A DNA stretch of 11,741 nt from positions 1 through 11,741 of the forward strand of contig JAURQB010000173.1 in the NCBI GenBank assembly GCA_030836365.1. Direction: 5' to 3'. The position numbers were made by a program, and so were the translations under genes. Within the stretch, counting starts at the first letter, position 1. Every line of letters starts with the position of its first letter. Below are positions 1 to 7,071 of the stretch, one piece after another. The notes under the pieces are model-generated. The model ran no database searches and was not told where the DNA came from. It saw only the letters and a program-made list of their open reading frames with translations. The DNA is from Bdellovibrionota bacterium (GTDB lineage: Bacteria > Bdellovibrionota > Bacteriovoracia > Bacteriovoracales > Bacteriovoracaceae).

Positions 1-282
1 CCTATTATTTCTGAATATGAAAAACATTTTACCATTCCTCTAGGAGGAGAAACCGGGAGTGAGTATATTTTTGATATGATCTCAACCGATTTTGTCATGC
101 CAGGTCGCTTCAACGGAGGAAGTAAAAAATATTATATGCACTGTGCGGAGTTTGTTAAAAAGGATTGTCACAGTTGTGATACGACAAAACTCTCACACGA
201 AAATTACTGCGTTCATTACATTCACCCTCAAAAAGGCAAACAAAAAGGCTGTCTTGCCCGCGGTGTGATACCGACTTATTAA
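1..282 (+). CDS. Cysteine-rich protein of unknown function, 3' end of gene (5' truncated by window)
   Basis: The reading frame is open from base 1 to a TAA at 280-282, so the window holds only the last 93 codons and the real start lies upstream. An internal ATG at 76 gives a 68-residue ORF, but the frame continues upstream of it with sensible amino-acid composition, so I do not take it as the start. The visible C-terminus has five cysteines within about 40 residues, including a C-x2-C in the context DCHSCD, and several histidines near them. This would fit a small metal site or disulfides, which cannot be told apart here. I recognise no family. The gene shares its frame with the downstream methyltransferase, separated only by the stop codon, so the two are probably co-transcribed and translationally coupled. 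Confidence 0.7.
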   Translation, partial: PIISEYEKHFTIPLGGETGSEYIFDMISTDFVMPGRFNGGSKKYYMHCAEFVKKDCHSCDTTKLSHENYCVHYIHPQKGKQKGCLARGVIPTY

Positions 283-1032
283 GTGAAGACCGTCTCTCAA
301 ACACTTTTTTTTACTTTATGCGCGCGCGCAAATGATCCTCGTTTTCATGATCCTATGGCGGAGGAAATTGTAAGAACTCACCCCGAAATTTCTCAACACT
401 CACCTGATTGGATCACTCAAAAAATAATCACTCACCGAGCGAGTTTTTTTGATGGCCAAATTCGCCGAATCAAAAAAAATAACCCAACAACTAATCTTGC
501 CTTGATTAACCTTGGCGGTGGTTTGTGCTCTCGATTTCAGCGGGTAAAAAAAGATATCTCTAACTCCATTCACCTAGATTTTCCGGAGGTCATTGAAGCG
601 CTAAAAGATCTTTTTCCCGTGACGGCATCGCATCTAATTAGCGCGGATCTCAATGATCAGGACTGGATAGGCCAGGTGAAAAATGCCTTGAATGAATCTG
701 AAACTCCGGTGTTCTGCCTGGAGGGTGTGAGTATGTATCTAGATAAAACACCTCTATTAAATTTATTTAACATGCTTCCCACTAATTTCTCGCGAGGTTT
801 TATTGTCTGCGATTTACTTCATCCATTTTTTCAGCATCGGGCATATATTGTCCGAAGTGTCGCGCAGGTTGGCGCCAGCTTTCATTCTGGCGTGACGAGC
901 ACCAAGGAAATTATTGACGCCGCTCCCCTACTAAAACTCGATCACGCGCGCCCACCATTTGTGCCGACAGGTCTTCCTCAAATCCCTCCATTTAATCTCT
1001 ACCAATTTGCTATCTTTTCATGGGGCCTTTAG
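283..1032 (+). CDS. Leucine carboxyl methyltransferase-like (TcmP/PPM1-type) SAM-dependent O-methyltransferase
   Basis: This 249-residue protein carries the pattern of the LCM/TcmP methyltransferase family, which methylates carboxyl or hydroxyl groups using S-adenosylmethionine. The motifs visible in order are an N-terminal 'ARAN...DPMAEEIV' segment (14-30), HRASFFD with the family arginine (51-57), the glycine-rich SAM loop LINLGGGLCSRFQR (74-87), LDFPEVIEALKDLFP (98-112) with the acidic residue expected to touch SAM, ADLND (121-125), and EGVSMYL (147-153). There is no signal peptide, so it should be cytoplasmic. The start is GTG immediately after the upstream TAA. No Shine-Dalgarno is visible before it, but the N-terminal family motif needs this start or one very close. 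The T8 run and (GC)5 run near its 5' end are unusual. The substrate cannot be predicted. Family assignment is confident, specific function is not. Confidence 0.85.
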   Translation: MKTVSQTLFFTLCARANDPRFHDPMAEEIVRTHPEISQHSPDWITQKIITHRASFFDGQIRRIKKNNPTTNLALINLGGGLCSRFQRVKKDISNSIHLDFPEVIEALKDLFPVTASHLISADLNDQDWIGQVKNALNESETPVFCLEGVSMYLDKTPLLNLFNMLPTNFSRGFIVCDLLHPFFQHRAYIVRSVAQVGASFHSGVTSTKEIIDAAPLLKLDHARPPFVPTGLPQIPPFNLYQFAIFSWGL

Positions 1033-1076
1033 CAGAAATTTCCCTGTGCCAACGCTCCATTCAAAGATCTGAGAAA

Positions 1077-1118
1077 ATAAAAGTGCCTATCCACCTTTCA
1101 CGAGGAAAACACTTTTAT
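1077..1118 (+). promoter_or_regulatory. 9-bp inverted repeat enclosing the SD and start of the 5'-nucleotidase gene
   Basis: ATAAAAGTG at 1077-1085 is the exact reverse complement of CACTTTTAT at 1110-1118. The 24-base loop contains the likely Shine-Dalgarno GAGG (1102-1105), and the right arm includes the first two bases of the ATG at 1117. In mRNA this could form an A/U-rich hairpin that partly hides the start codon; as DNA it could be an operator. The repeat is seen directly and any function is inferred. Confidence 0.35.
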
Positions 1119-2724
1119 GAAACATTTCATTCTCATTGGCTTTTTACTCTGGCTAACCTATCAAGCGACAGATGCAACAGAAATTCAAATTCTTCACACC
1201 AATGATATTCACTCTCATCTTGATCACTCTATTCATCGCCCAGAACTTGGTGGACACGGCCGCTTAAAAACGATGATTGATCGATTGAGATCCGCAGCGG
1301 CGGCAGAAGGGGTACAAACCATTGCCATGGATGCCGGTGATTTTTCCGAAGGCCATATCTATTATCTTGCCGATCGCGGCCGAACCACTTTTCAAATTCA
1401 TGGTAGCGTCGGTTTTGATGTTAGTGTCATCGGAAATCACGATTACCTGATGGGCGCAAAAGATTTAGACGTGATTTTAAGAGACGTTGATTTAAGCTTT
1501 GAATTATTAGGTGCCAATTTTCATACGTCACCAAAATATGTCAACATCAAAGAAAAAATGAAACCCTATTGGGAGACCGAAATTGATGGCGTCAAAATTG
1601 GTGTTCTTGGACTCACAACGGATGATCTTCTTTATGAATGGAGAATTGGTGACGGGCATATCTCCAACGAATACAAAGCAGCAAAAAAATATGCCAAAGA
1701 ATTAAGAGAGCGAGGAAATGATCTCGTTATTGCGCTCACTCACATGGGGTTATCAAAAGATAAAAAACTGGCAAAGAAAGTTCCAGAAATTGATCTTATT
1801 GTCGGCGGCCATAGTCATGATGCGCTTCATACAGTGGTCTGGAAAAAAACAAAAAAAGGAAAACTCATCCCCATTGTTCAGGCCGGAAAACATGCCCAAT
1901 GGCTTGGACGGCTAAGGCTTGATTACCGCAAAGAGCAGAAACGATTATATATTAAGGACTACGAACTTATACCGATTAACCAAGATCCAAAAGATCCGGA
2001 TATTGAAAATCTTATTGGGACGGCCAACGATCAACTCAATTATCACTTTGGACAAGACTGGCTAGAAGAGCCCCTTGGCGAATCACGAATTACTCCAATT
2101 CATCGCGGTGGAAAACCAGAGGTATGGTACCATTTTATCACCGACTCCATGGTTGAGGCGATTGGCGCTGACATCGGTATGCACGTGAGTGCGCTAAGTG
2201 GAGACAACTACCCTGTTGGGTTAATTAATCGCCGCGCCATCTACAACTCAAACCCCAGAACTTTTGAGTTTGATCGCCATCTTGGCTATAACGTTTTTAG
2301 CACACGAGTAAAAGGAATTTGGGTCAGCGTTCTCGCCCGCATTGCTCTTCGTTTTGGGCTGCCCATGTATTTTTCAGGCCTCACTTTTGATTACAAAAAA
2401 GTAAAAGGGTCTCGCTATGATCACAAGTACAAAATAAAAAACTTACGCCATAACGGCAGAAGGATTAATCCATTTAAGTATTATAAAATTGCCTTAAGCG
2501 AAGCGATTGTCCGCGGCGGAGAAGCGATTACACCTTTTGTAAAACTTCTGATGCGCTTTAGTGACGACTACAAATACCCCATGTGGTTGGCCATTGAAGA
2601 ACGTGTGCGCCAATTTGTCATTGTTGATGACGACTATCTAAATAATCGGCCTCCCTATGATGGAAAAGCCGATTACGTTAGTAGAAACCTACAATATCAA
2701 TCCATCCCTGGGGCAAAGCGCTAG
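1117..2724 (+). CDS. Exported UshA-type bifunctional metallophosphatase / 5'-nucleotidase
   Basis: The 535-residue protein has a Sec signal peptide (about 1-20, cleavage likely after ATDA) and so acts in the periplasm. The N-terminal metallophosphatase domain shows all two-metal motifs: HTNDIHSHL with D30 and H32, DAGDFSEG (72-79), GNHDY (106-110), THMG with H209, and GGHSHD (230-235). The C-terminal half (about 320-500) matches the 5'-nucleotidase substrate domain, with SGLTFDY (420-426) resembling the base-stacking region and a YKIALSEAIVRGGEAITPF segment near 456-474. The family hydrolyses 5'-nucleotides and often UDP-sugars or 2',3'-cyclic nucleotides, which lets cells scavenge nucleosides and phosphate. 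Length is usual for UshA-like enzymes. ATG at 1117 is preceded by GAGG at 1102-1105. It lies 84 bases after the methyltransferase, possibly in the same transcript. Exact substrate preference is not readable. Confidence 0.93.
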   Translation: MKHFILIGFLLWLTYQATDATEIQILHTNDIHSHLDHSIHRPELGGHGRLKTMIDRLRSAAAAEGVQTIAMDAGDFSEGHIYYLADRGRTTFQIHGSVGFDVSVIGNHDYLMGAKDLDVILRDVDLSFELLGANFHTSPKYVNIKEKMKPYWETEIDGVKIGVLGLTTDDLLYEWRIGDGHISNEYKAAKKYAKELRERGNDLVIALTHMGLSKDKKLAKKVPEIDLIVGGHSHDALHTVVWKKTKKGKLIPIVQAGKHAQWLGRLRLDYRKEQKRLYIKDYELIPINQDPKDPDIENLIGTANDQLNYHFGQDWLEEPLGESRITPIHRGGKPEVWYHFITDSMVEAIGADIGMHVSALSGDNYPVGLINRRAIYNSNPRTFEFDRHLGYNVFSTRVKGIWVSVLARIALRFGLPMYFSGLTFDYKKVKGSRYDHKYKIKNLRHNGRRINPFKYYKIALSEAIVRGGEAITPFVKLLMRFSDDYKYPMWLAIEERVRQFVIVDDDYLNNRPPYDGKADYVSRNLQYQSIPGAKR

Positions 2725-2746
2725 GGAGAAGAATTCCTCATAATTT

Positions 2747-2772
2747 TAAAGGTTTATCCAAGGTGTAGATAA
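2747..2772 (+). promoter_or_regulatory. Candidate sigma-28 (FliA)-like promoter of the paralog operon
   Basis: TAAAGGTT at 2747-2754, 10 bases, then GTAGATAA at 2765-2772. This compares with the enteric FliA consensus TAAAGTTT-N11-GCCGATAA: 7/8 and 6/8 matches, with a spacer one base short. Transcription would start near 2780, giving a leader of about 50 bases before the ATG at 2830. TTTATC (2753-2758) and GATAAA (2768-2773) within it form a 6-bp inverted repeat, so an operator is an alternative reading. No convincing sigma-70 promoter was seen in the same 105-bp intergenic region. Confidence 0.3.
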
Positions 2773-2829
2773 AATCTGTTTAACGAGTTAGGCGCTTAAT
2801 AAATCACACTAACTATCCGATAAAAGGAT

Positions 2830-4932
2830 ATGAAATTTTTAAAAATACCCTTTCTGTCGTTAGTGCTGTTTATCACTTCATTTTTTGAAGTGGCCGTTAC
2901 CAAAAATAATCTCACGAATTTTTATCAGGTCACTCTACACATACCAATTGCCAACGCAAGCTCATACACTTGCCCAGCTGAGTATGATGACACCAGCCCT
3001 GAATGCCGAAGCCTAAAGGCAATGTATAATGGTTGTAACCCTGAAGGATCTGAGGATCTACATTATTCATGTAATAGAGAAGCGAACCTACAAGCCTCAA
3101 ATATGCAAGTTGCTTCCAGTGAAGAAGACTTTGACGATACCTATGGTGTTGTTGAAGCAGACAACATCAAAGCATCAAGTTTTCTTGGTGTAATGATTAG
3201 CTTAGGAGCGGAAATTATTAGTGCGGGGATTAGACGTTTTGTTGTTGGGTCACTAACAGTTTCTGCCTGGATTCATTTAGGTGTCGCGGCTGTTTTGTTT
3301 ACTGCTCTTGGAATAATGGGTCTTATAAAAAGTGGCGAAATAGAAGATCTAATAAAAACGAGGGCCGAAAAATATGGAGAAGAAAATAAAAGCCAATTGG
3401 CTTTTATAAAAGGAGCAGCAACTGACCTTAGCGCAATCAAATCGAATGATGAAGAGTTTGTGAATATACAAAGTGCAATGCTCGATGACAATATTGAAAT
3501 ATTTGAAGCGATGGCCACCCAAAATAATCATTACGCTATTGCCACTGGAATTGGCTCAGCCGGCATGTTAACAGCAATGGGATTTGCAATTGCGGAAATT
3601 TTCGAGTGTGGGGCAAGTTTCGGAGCAAAGGGATGTGTCTACAACACCCCTCAAGAAGAAGAAAAAATTAAACTCTACACTTATCTACTCCCTTCGCTCC
3701 TAGCGATTTTCATCTCTCCATCAACAGCAGAAGAAGATGACACTGAATCGACAAAATTAAAAGGTGAATCTTGGTTCTCCAACGTAATTTCAGGACTAGT
3801 CTCCTTCATTGGAGGCTGGGGAGCTCCGGAACTTGTTAAGGAAGGAGCTAATAAAGGAATTCAAAAAGCAGCAGAAGAAGAGATGAAAAGGAAGGCAGCA
3901 GAAAGTGCTTCAAAAAAACTACAAGAAGAAGCGGGGAAAAAGGCAACTAGTAAAATCGCTCCTATTATGCGAGCAATTTCTTTTGCTTTATCTGCAGCTA
4001 ATCTGGCCTGGACAACTCATCTGTTTAATAAAGTTGCTAATACTTATACAGCAAGAGCAACTGCTCTGGAAACTCTTAAAGGAGAACTATTAGCGACTCA
4101 CTCGGAAACTTCTGTCGAAAGTAATGCTGGAGATACGTCGATTACAACACAAGACCTGCGGGGACTCGACACGACTTATGGCGAGAGTGAGGACTTTTCC
4201 ATCGGGAATTGTGCTGATGGTAACCTAAACGTAGATGCCCCTAAAGCCGACCCAGGTTGTAAAACTTCCCAAACAGCAACATTTGGACTTCCGAGTGGCA
4301 CAATAAGTAATATGCCAAGCTTTGGCGGTAAAAGCTTACCTACAGATTCATCAACAATTGGAAGGGCCGTCGCAGACTATGCCAACGGAAAAGGTTTGGA
4401 AAATAGCTTCAAGTCCACGAACCTTGGCAATAGCGCAATAAGAAATAAAACAGCAAAAAAATTACTCAAAAAGGTGAAGGATTTAGCGGAACAGTTAACT
4501 GGTAACCCGAACGCATTTGCTCAAATGGTCAAGGAAGAAAACAAAAATCGCGCAGCCTTGGCAAATGCCATATCAAGCTCTATTCCAAAATCACTCTTCG
4601 ATCAAATTCAGGATCCGCTAAAAGGTATTGAGGAAAAAGAGAGCGCGCCAAAAAACCAATTTGCGGCGCCAACAAAACAAGAAGAATTTGATTTTGAAAT
4701 GCCCTCCATGCCGCAACAAGGTTTTGAGGAGTTTGGAGAAGATGGAGTTCACGATGGAGAACTGGCGGCGGTTAATGATGACTTCGCGGACCTCGCTTCA
4801 AACGCTGATGACATCGTGAAAAAAGATGGCGTGAGTATCTTTAAGGTCATTGAAACCAGATACAAAAAATCTGCGTACCCCCGGTTTTTCAAAAGAAAAG
4901 TAAAAAAACCAATCCAGGAAAATAAGAAATGA
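2830..4932 (+). CDS. Multi-helix exported eight-cysteine protein, first of a tandem paralog pair (family not recognised)
   Basis: This 700-residue protein has a signal-like hydrophobic N-terminus (about 5-23), then a spacer ending in IANA before the first cysteine, so cleavage could occur early or near residue 43. Hydrophobic segments follow at about 117-134, 140-166 (containing SAWIHLGV), 235-257, 282-298 and 376-397. Cysteines lie at 48, 59, 69 and 81, at 260 and 269 just after AIAEIF, and at 461 and 477. All eight align with the downstream gene product, suggesting disulfides outside the cytoplasm. Residues 345-372 are charged and Ala/Lys/Glu-rich, probably helical or coiled-coil. Residues about 598-662 form an acidic linker, followed by the motif DIVKKDGVSIFKV...RYKKSAY (661-683) and a basic tail. 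AAGG at 2824-2827 sits only two bases before the ATG, an unusually short spacing, but the signal-like N-terminus supports this start. Role unknown; an envelope complex subunit is an inference. Confidence 0.85.
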   Translation: MKFLKIPFLSLVLFITSFFEVAVTKNNLTNFYQVTLHIPIANASSYTCPAEYDDTSPECRSLKAMYNGCNPEGSEDLHYSCNREANLQASNMQVASSEEDFDDTYGVVEADNIKASSFLGVMISLGAEIISAGIRRFVVGSLTVSAWIHLGVAAVLFTALGIMGLIKSGEIEDLIKTRAEKYGEENKSQLAFIKGAATDLSAIKSNDEEFVNIQSAMLDDNIEIFEAMATQNNHYAIATGIGSAGMLTAMGFAIAEIFECGASFGAKGCVYNTPQEEEKIKLYTYLLPSLLAIFISPSTAEEDDTESTKLKGESWFSNVISGLVSFIGGWGAPELVKEGANKGIQKAAEEEMKRKAAESASKKLQEEAGKKATSKIAPIMRAISFALSAANLAWTTHLFNKVANTYTARATALETLKGELLATHSETSVESNAGDTSITTQDLRGLDTTYGESEDFSIGNCADGNLNVDAPKADPGCKTSQTATFGLPSGTISNMPSFGGKSLPTDSSTIGRAVADYANGKGLENSFKSTNLGNSAIRNKTAKKLLKKVKDLAEQLTGNPNAFAQMVKEENKNRAALANAISSSIPKSLFDQIQDPLKGIEEKESAPKNQFAAPTKQEEFDFEMPSMPQQGFEEFGEDGVHDGELAAVNDDFADLASNADDIVKKDGVSIFKVIETRYKKSAYPRFFKRKVKKPIQENKK

Positions 4933-7022
4933 TTCCCTTTGTTTTGAGACTAATACTGATCAGCTCACTATTTATTTGCTCTTTTGGAGAAGTATCGACA
5001 CTCTCCAACATCTCATCAAGGTCAAACTTTTTACCGATTTCAATTGGCTTCAATCAAGCAAGAGCTGGGTTCAATTACGGACGATGCACATCTCAGCTTG
5101 AAGCTGATGCTTGTGACGGTATCAGAGATGCCTACAATGACTGTGTAGATAATGACGATAATGATGAAGATGATTGTGAAGATGCAGCAAATTCAGCAAT
5201 AAACGCAAAAAATAGTGAAGAATTAGGCGAACTCGCTGCAGACTTAGAAGCACTATCTTCACTCGACTCTAATTCAGTTCAGCTTTGGATTCAGCTAAGT
5301 ATCACCTTAATCGCGGAAATGGTCTCTGGAATTTACCGTATGGTCGTCGCTTGGACTTCTCTTTCGGCATGGATGCATGTAGGTGTTTCAATGGTCATGC
5401 TTGTTTATTTTATTATTTATCTCGTTTCCTATAAGAGCTGGGGCGATGGCGCTTTTAAAAAGATGGAGGAAATGACCGGAAGTTATGGGGATACCCTCCA
5501 ACAAATAAATGTAATAACATCAGACCAGGACTTGGTTGAACAAAAGCAAATCATTCAACAACAAATTAACGCCTTAGAGGGAATGCGTAGTATATACAAA
5601 ACCCACGCATGGGTTACGGCGATCGCTTCTGCAGTATTTACAGCAGCAAGCATTATCGCGATAGCTGAAATATTTACCTGTATTTTATCGGTCGGTCTAT
5701 CTGGCTGTAGTAACCATGAACCCAAAACACATCACAATACATTTTTTTATTCATTGTTAAAAAAATTTGAACCACTACTTAAAAGTGTAAACGCCCAAGA
5801 AACAGACCCTCCACCTGAAGAATTTGATACTCTGGAGGAAGACGATTCTTTATTGGATACAAGATCCCAAAAGTCAGAAGTGGGAGGGCTTACAATTAGT
5901 GGATGGGCAACAACGGGAGTCTCTACAATTATACAAGTATTTTTTGGCAGTAGTTACACAATGGAGCTCGCCGTGAATGGATTTGCTAAATCTATTGCAA
6001 AAATATTCGGTCAAAAGACGGCAGGCTATACATCCGGCAAAGTCATTCCCATTCTACGTATTGTCGCTTTTATACTTAGTTCTGTAACAATGATCACCAT
6101 ATCCTTAAAATTTGATGATATTTCCTCAGAATATGAAAAAAGGAAAAATCTACTCACAAAGTTAAAAGACTCAATCACGACAACCGAATTAGGCTCCCAA
6201 CAAAATTCACCCACAACAAACAATCAAGCAGGCGCGAATGCAGTAACGGACGCAAGAGGCCTTCAAGTGGGAAGTGGAAATGAAGGAAGCGATTTCATCT
6301 TTGGAGATTGCGCCACTGGAGACATTATGAGTGGCGATGTTCAAGGAGACTCTGGCTGCAAAAGTGGAAAAGGTATCAACCTTAAAACACCAAAGTTCAA
6401 ACCGATCTCGACTCAAGGTTTTGACACAGGAGGGATCTCAACGGACCCAAGTGATGTTTTTGAGGCCGTTCAAGAAATGGCAGATGGCGGTGGGACAGCG
6501 GCGTTAAAAAAGACCGGTGCAAAAAATAATGCCGTCACTAAACGAGTCCTCGGAAACTTGTTAAAAAAACTTAAAACAGATCCTGATCTACAGCAGTTGC
6601 AAGAAAAAATGAGTATAAATGATGCAATCAAACAAGTACGAGCGGAACGTAAAAAAGTCGTTAATGATATTATCGCCTCCATTCCGCCTAAAGACTTGGA
6701 GGTTTTAACAAAAGGAATTCCTAACACACTTAAAAAAGAAGAAGGAAAAGAAAATAATAAATCTAATATTAATAAAAAAGATAAAGACAAAGAAGACACC
6801 ACGAAAAAGAAGCAAAACTTAAACTTTGTGACTTATGGAGACAGTAAAGGTCCTAAAAAGAAAAAGAATATAGATAGTGCAGAGGCATTTAAAAATGTGA
6901 AGTTCAAGCAAAATGATATTGTCACCAAACCTGGTGTTAGTATTTGGAAGGTGCTAAATGTTCGCTACCAAAAATCTGCCTGGAGAAAGCTGCTCAATAA
7001 GAAAAGGCCAAGTAAAAAATAA
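4929..7022 (+). CDS. Multi-helix exported eight-cysteine protein, second paralog (family not recognised)
   Basis: This 697-residue protein overlaps its upstream paralog by ATGA, the usual sign of translational coupling; AGGA at 4916-4919 is nine bases before the ATG. It has a signal-like segment (about 4-20), then a spacer ending QARA before GFNYGRC. Hydrophobic stretches lie at about 118-140, 143-167 (SAWMHVGV), 227-249, 322-340 and 371-393. Cysteines at 53, 62, 72, 83, 251, 260, 461 and 477 match those of the first protein in order and nearly in spacing; the last two are at identical positions. Cys17 is extra, inside the leader. A very acidic D/N/E run surrounds Cys83 (74-85). Residues about 600-650 are lysine-rich and low-complexity, the opposite charge to the matching linker of its partner. 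The C-terminus repeats the shared motif (663-685) and ends basic. Probably a heteromeric partner of the first protein. Function unknown. Confidence 0.87.
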   Translation: MIPFVLRLILISSLFICSFGEVSTLSNISSRSNFLPISIGFNQARAGFNYGRCTSQLEADACDGIRDAYNDCVDNDDNDEDDCEDAANSAINAKNSEELGELAADLEALSSLDSNSVQLWIQLSITLIAEMVSGIYRMVVAWTSLSAWMHVGVSMVMLVYFIIYLVSYKSWGDGAFKKMEEMTGSYGDTLQQINVITSDQDLVEQKQIIQQQINALEGMRSIYKTHAWVTAIASAVFTAASIIAIAEIFTCILSVGLSGCSNHEPKTHHNTFFYSLLKKFEPLLKSVNAQETDPPPEEFDTLEEDDSLLDTRSQKSEVGGLTISGWATTGVSTIIQVFFGSSYTMELAVNGFAKSIAKIFGQKTAGYTSGKVIPILRIVAFILSSVTMITISLKFDDISSEYEKRKNLLTKLKDSITTTELGSQQNSPTTNNQAGANAVTDARGLQVGSGNEGSDFIFGDCATGDIMSGDVQGDSGCKSGKGINLKTPKFKPISTQGFDTGGISTDPSDVFEAVQEMADGGGTAALKKTGAKNNAVTKRVLGNLLKKLKTDPDLQQLQEKMSINDAIKQVRAERKKVVNDIIASIPPKDLEVLTKGIPNTLKKEEGKENNKSNINKKDKDKEDTTKKKQNLNFVTYGDSKGPKKKKNIDSAEAFKNVKFKQNDIVTKPGVSIWKVLNVRYQKSAWRKLLNKKRPSKK

Positions 7023-7049
7023 AAAAGCCCTCTCAATGGAGGGCGTTTA
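7021..7049. terminator. Bidirectional intrinsic terminator between convergent operons
   Basis: GCCCTC (7027-7032) and GAGGGC (7039-7044) form a perfect 6-bp GC-rich stem with a 6-base loop. On the - strand the stem is followed by a run of T (complement of 7021-7026), an excellent intrinsic terminator for the leftward genes. On the + strand it is followed by GTTTAT, a weaker T-tract directly after the paralog operon. It fills most of the 49-bp convergent gap. Confidence 0.85.
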
Positions 7050-7071
7050 TAATGTGATAAAGTCGTAAACT

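Noticed and set aside
2816..2823. TCCGATAA next to the start of the first paralog as a second sigma-28 -10 box
   Set aside because: Nearest TAAA upstream is at the wrong distance (12 bases), and transcription would begin at the start codon and exclude the ribosome binding site.
5148..5183. D/N/E-rich run around Cys83 of the second paralog as a calcium-binding loop
   Set aside because: Acidic residues are dense but lack the D-x-D-x-[DN]-G spacing of EF-hand-like loops, and the run is absent from the paralog.
6470..6802. 110-codon open frame on the - strand
   Set aside because: Antisense shadow of the lysine-rich part of the second paralog; its Ser/Leu/Phe-rich composition follows from the opposite strand.
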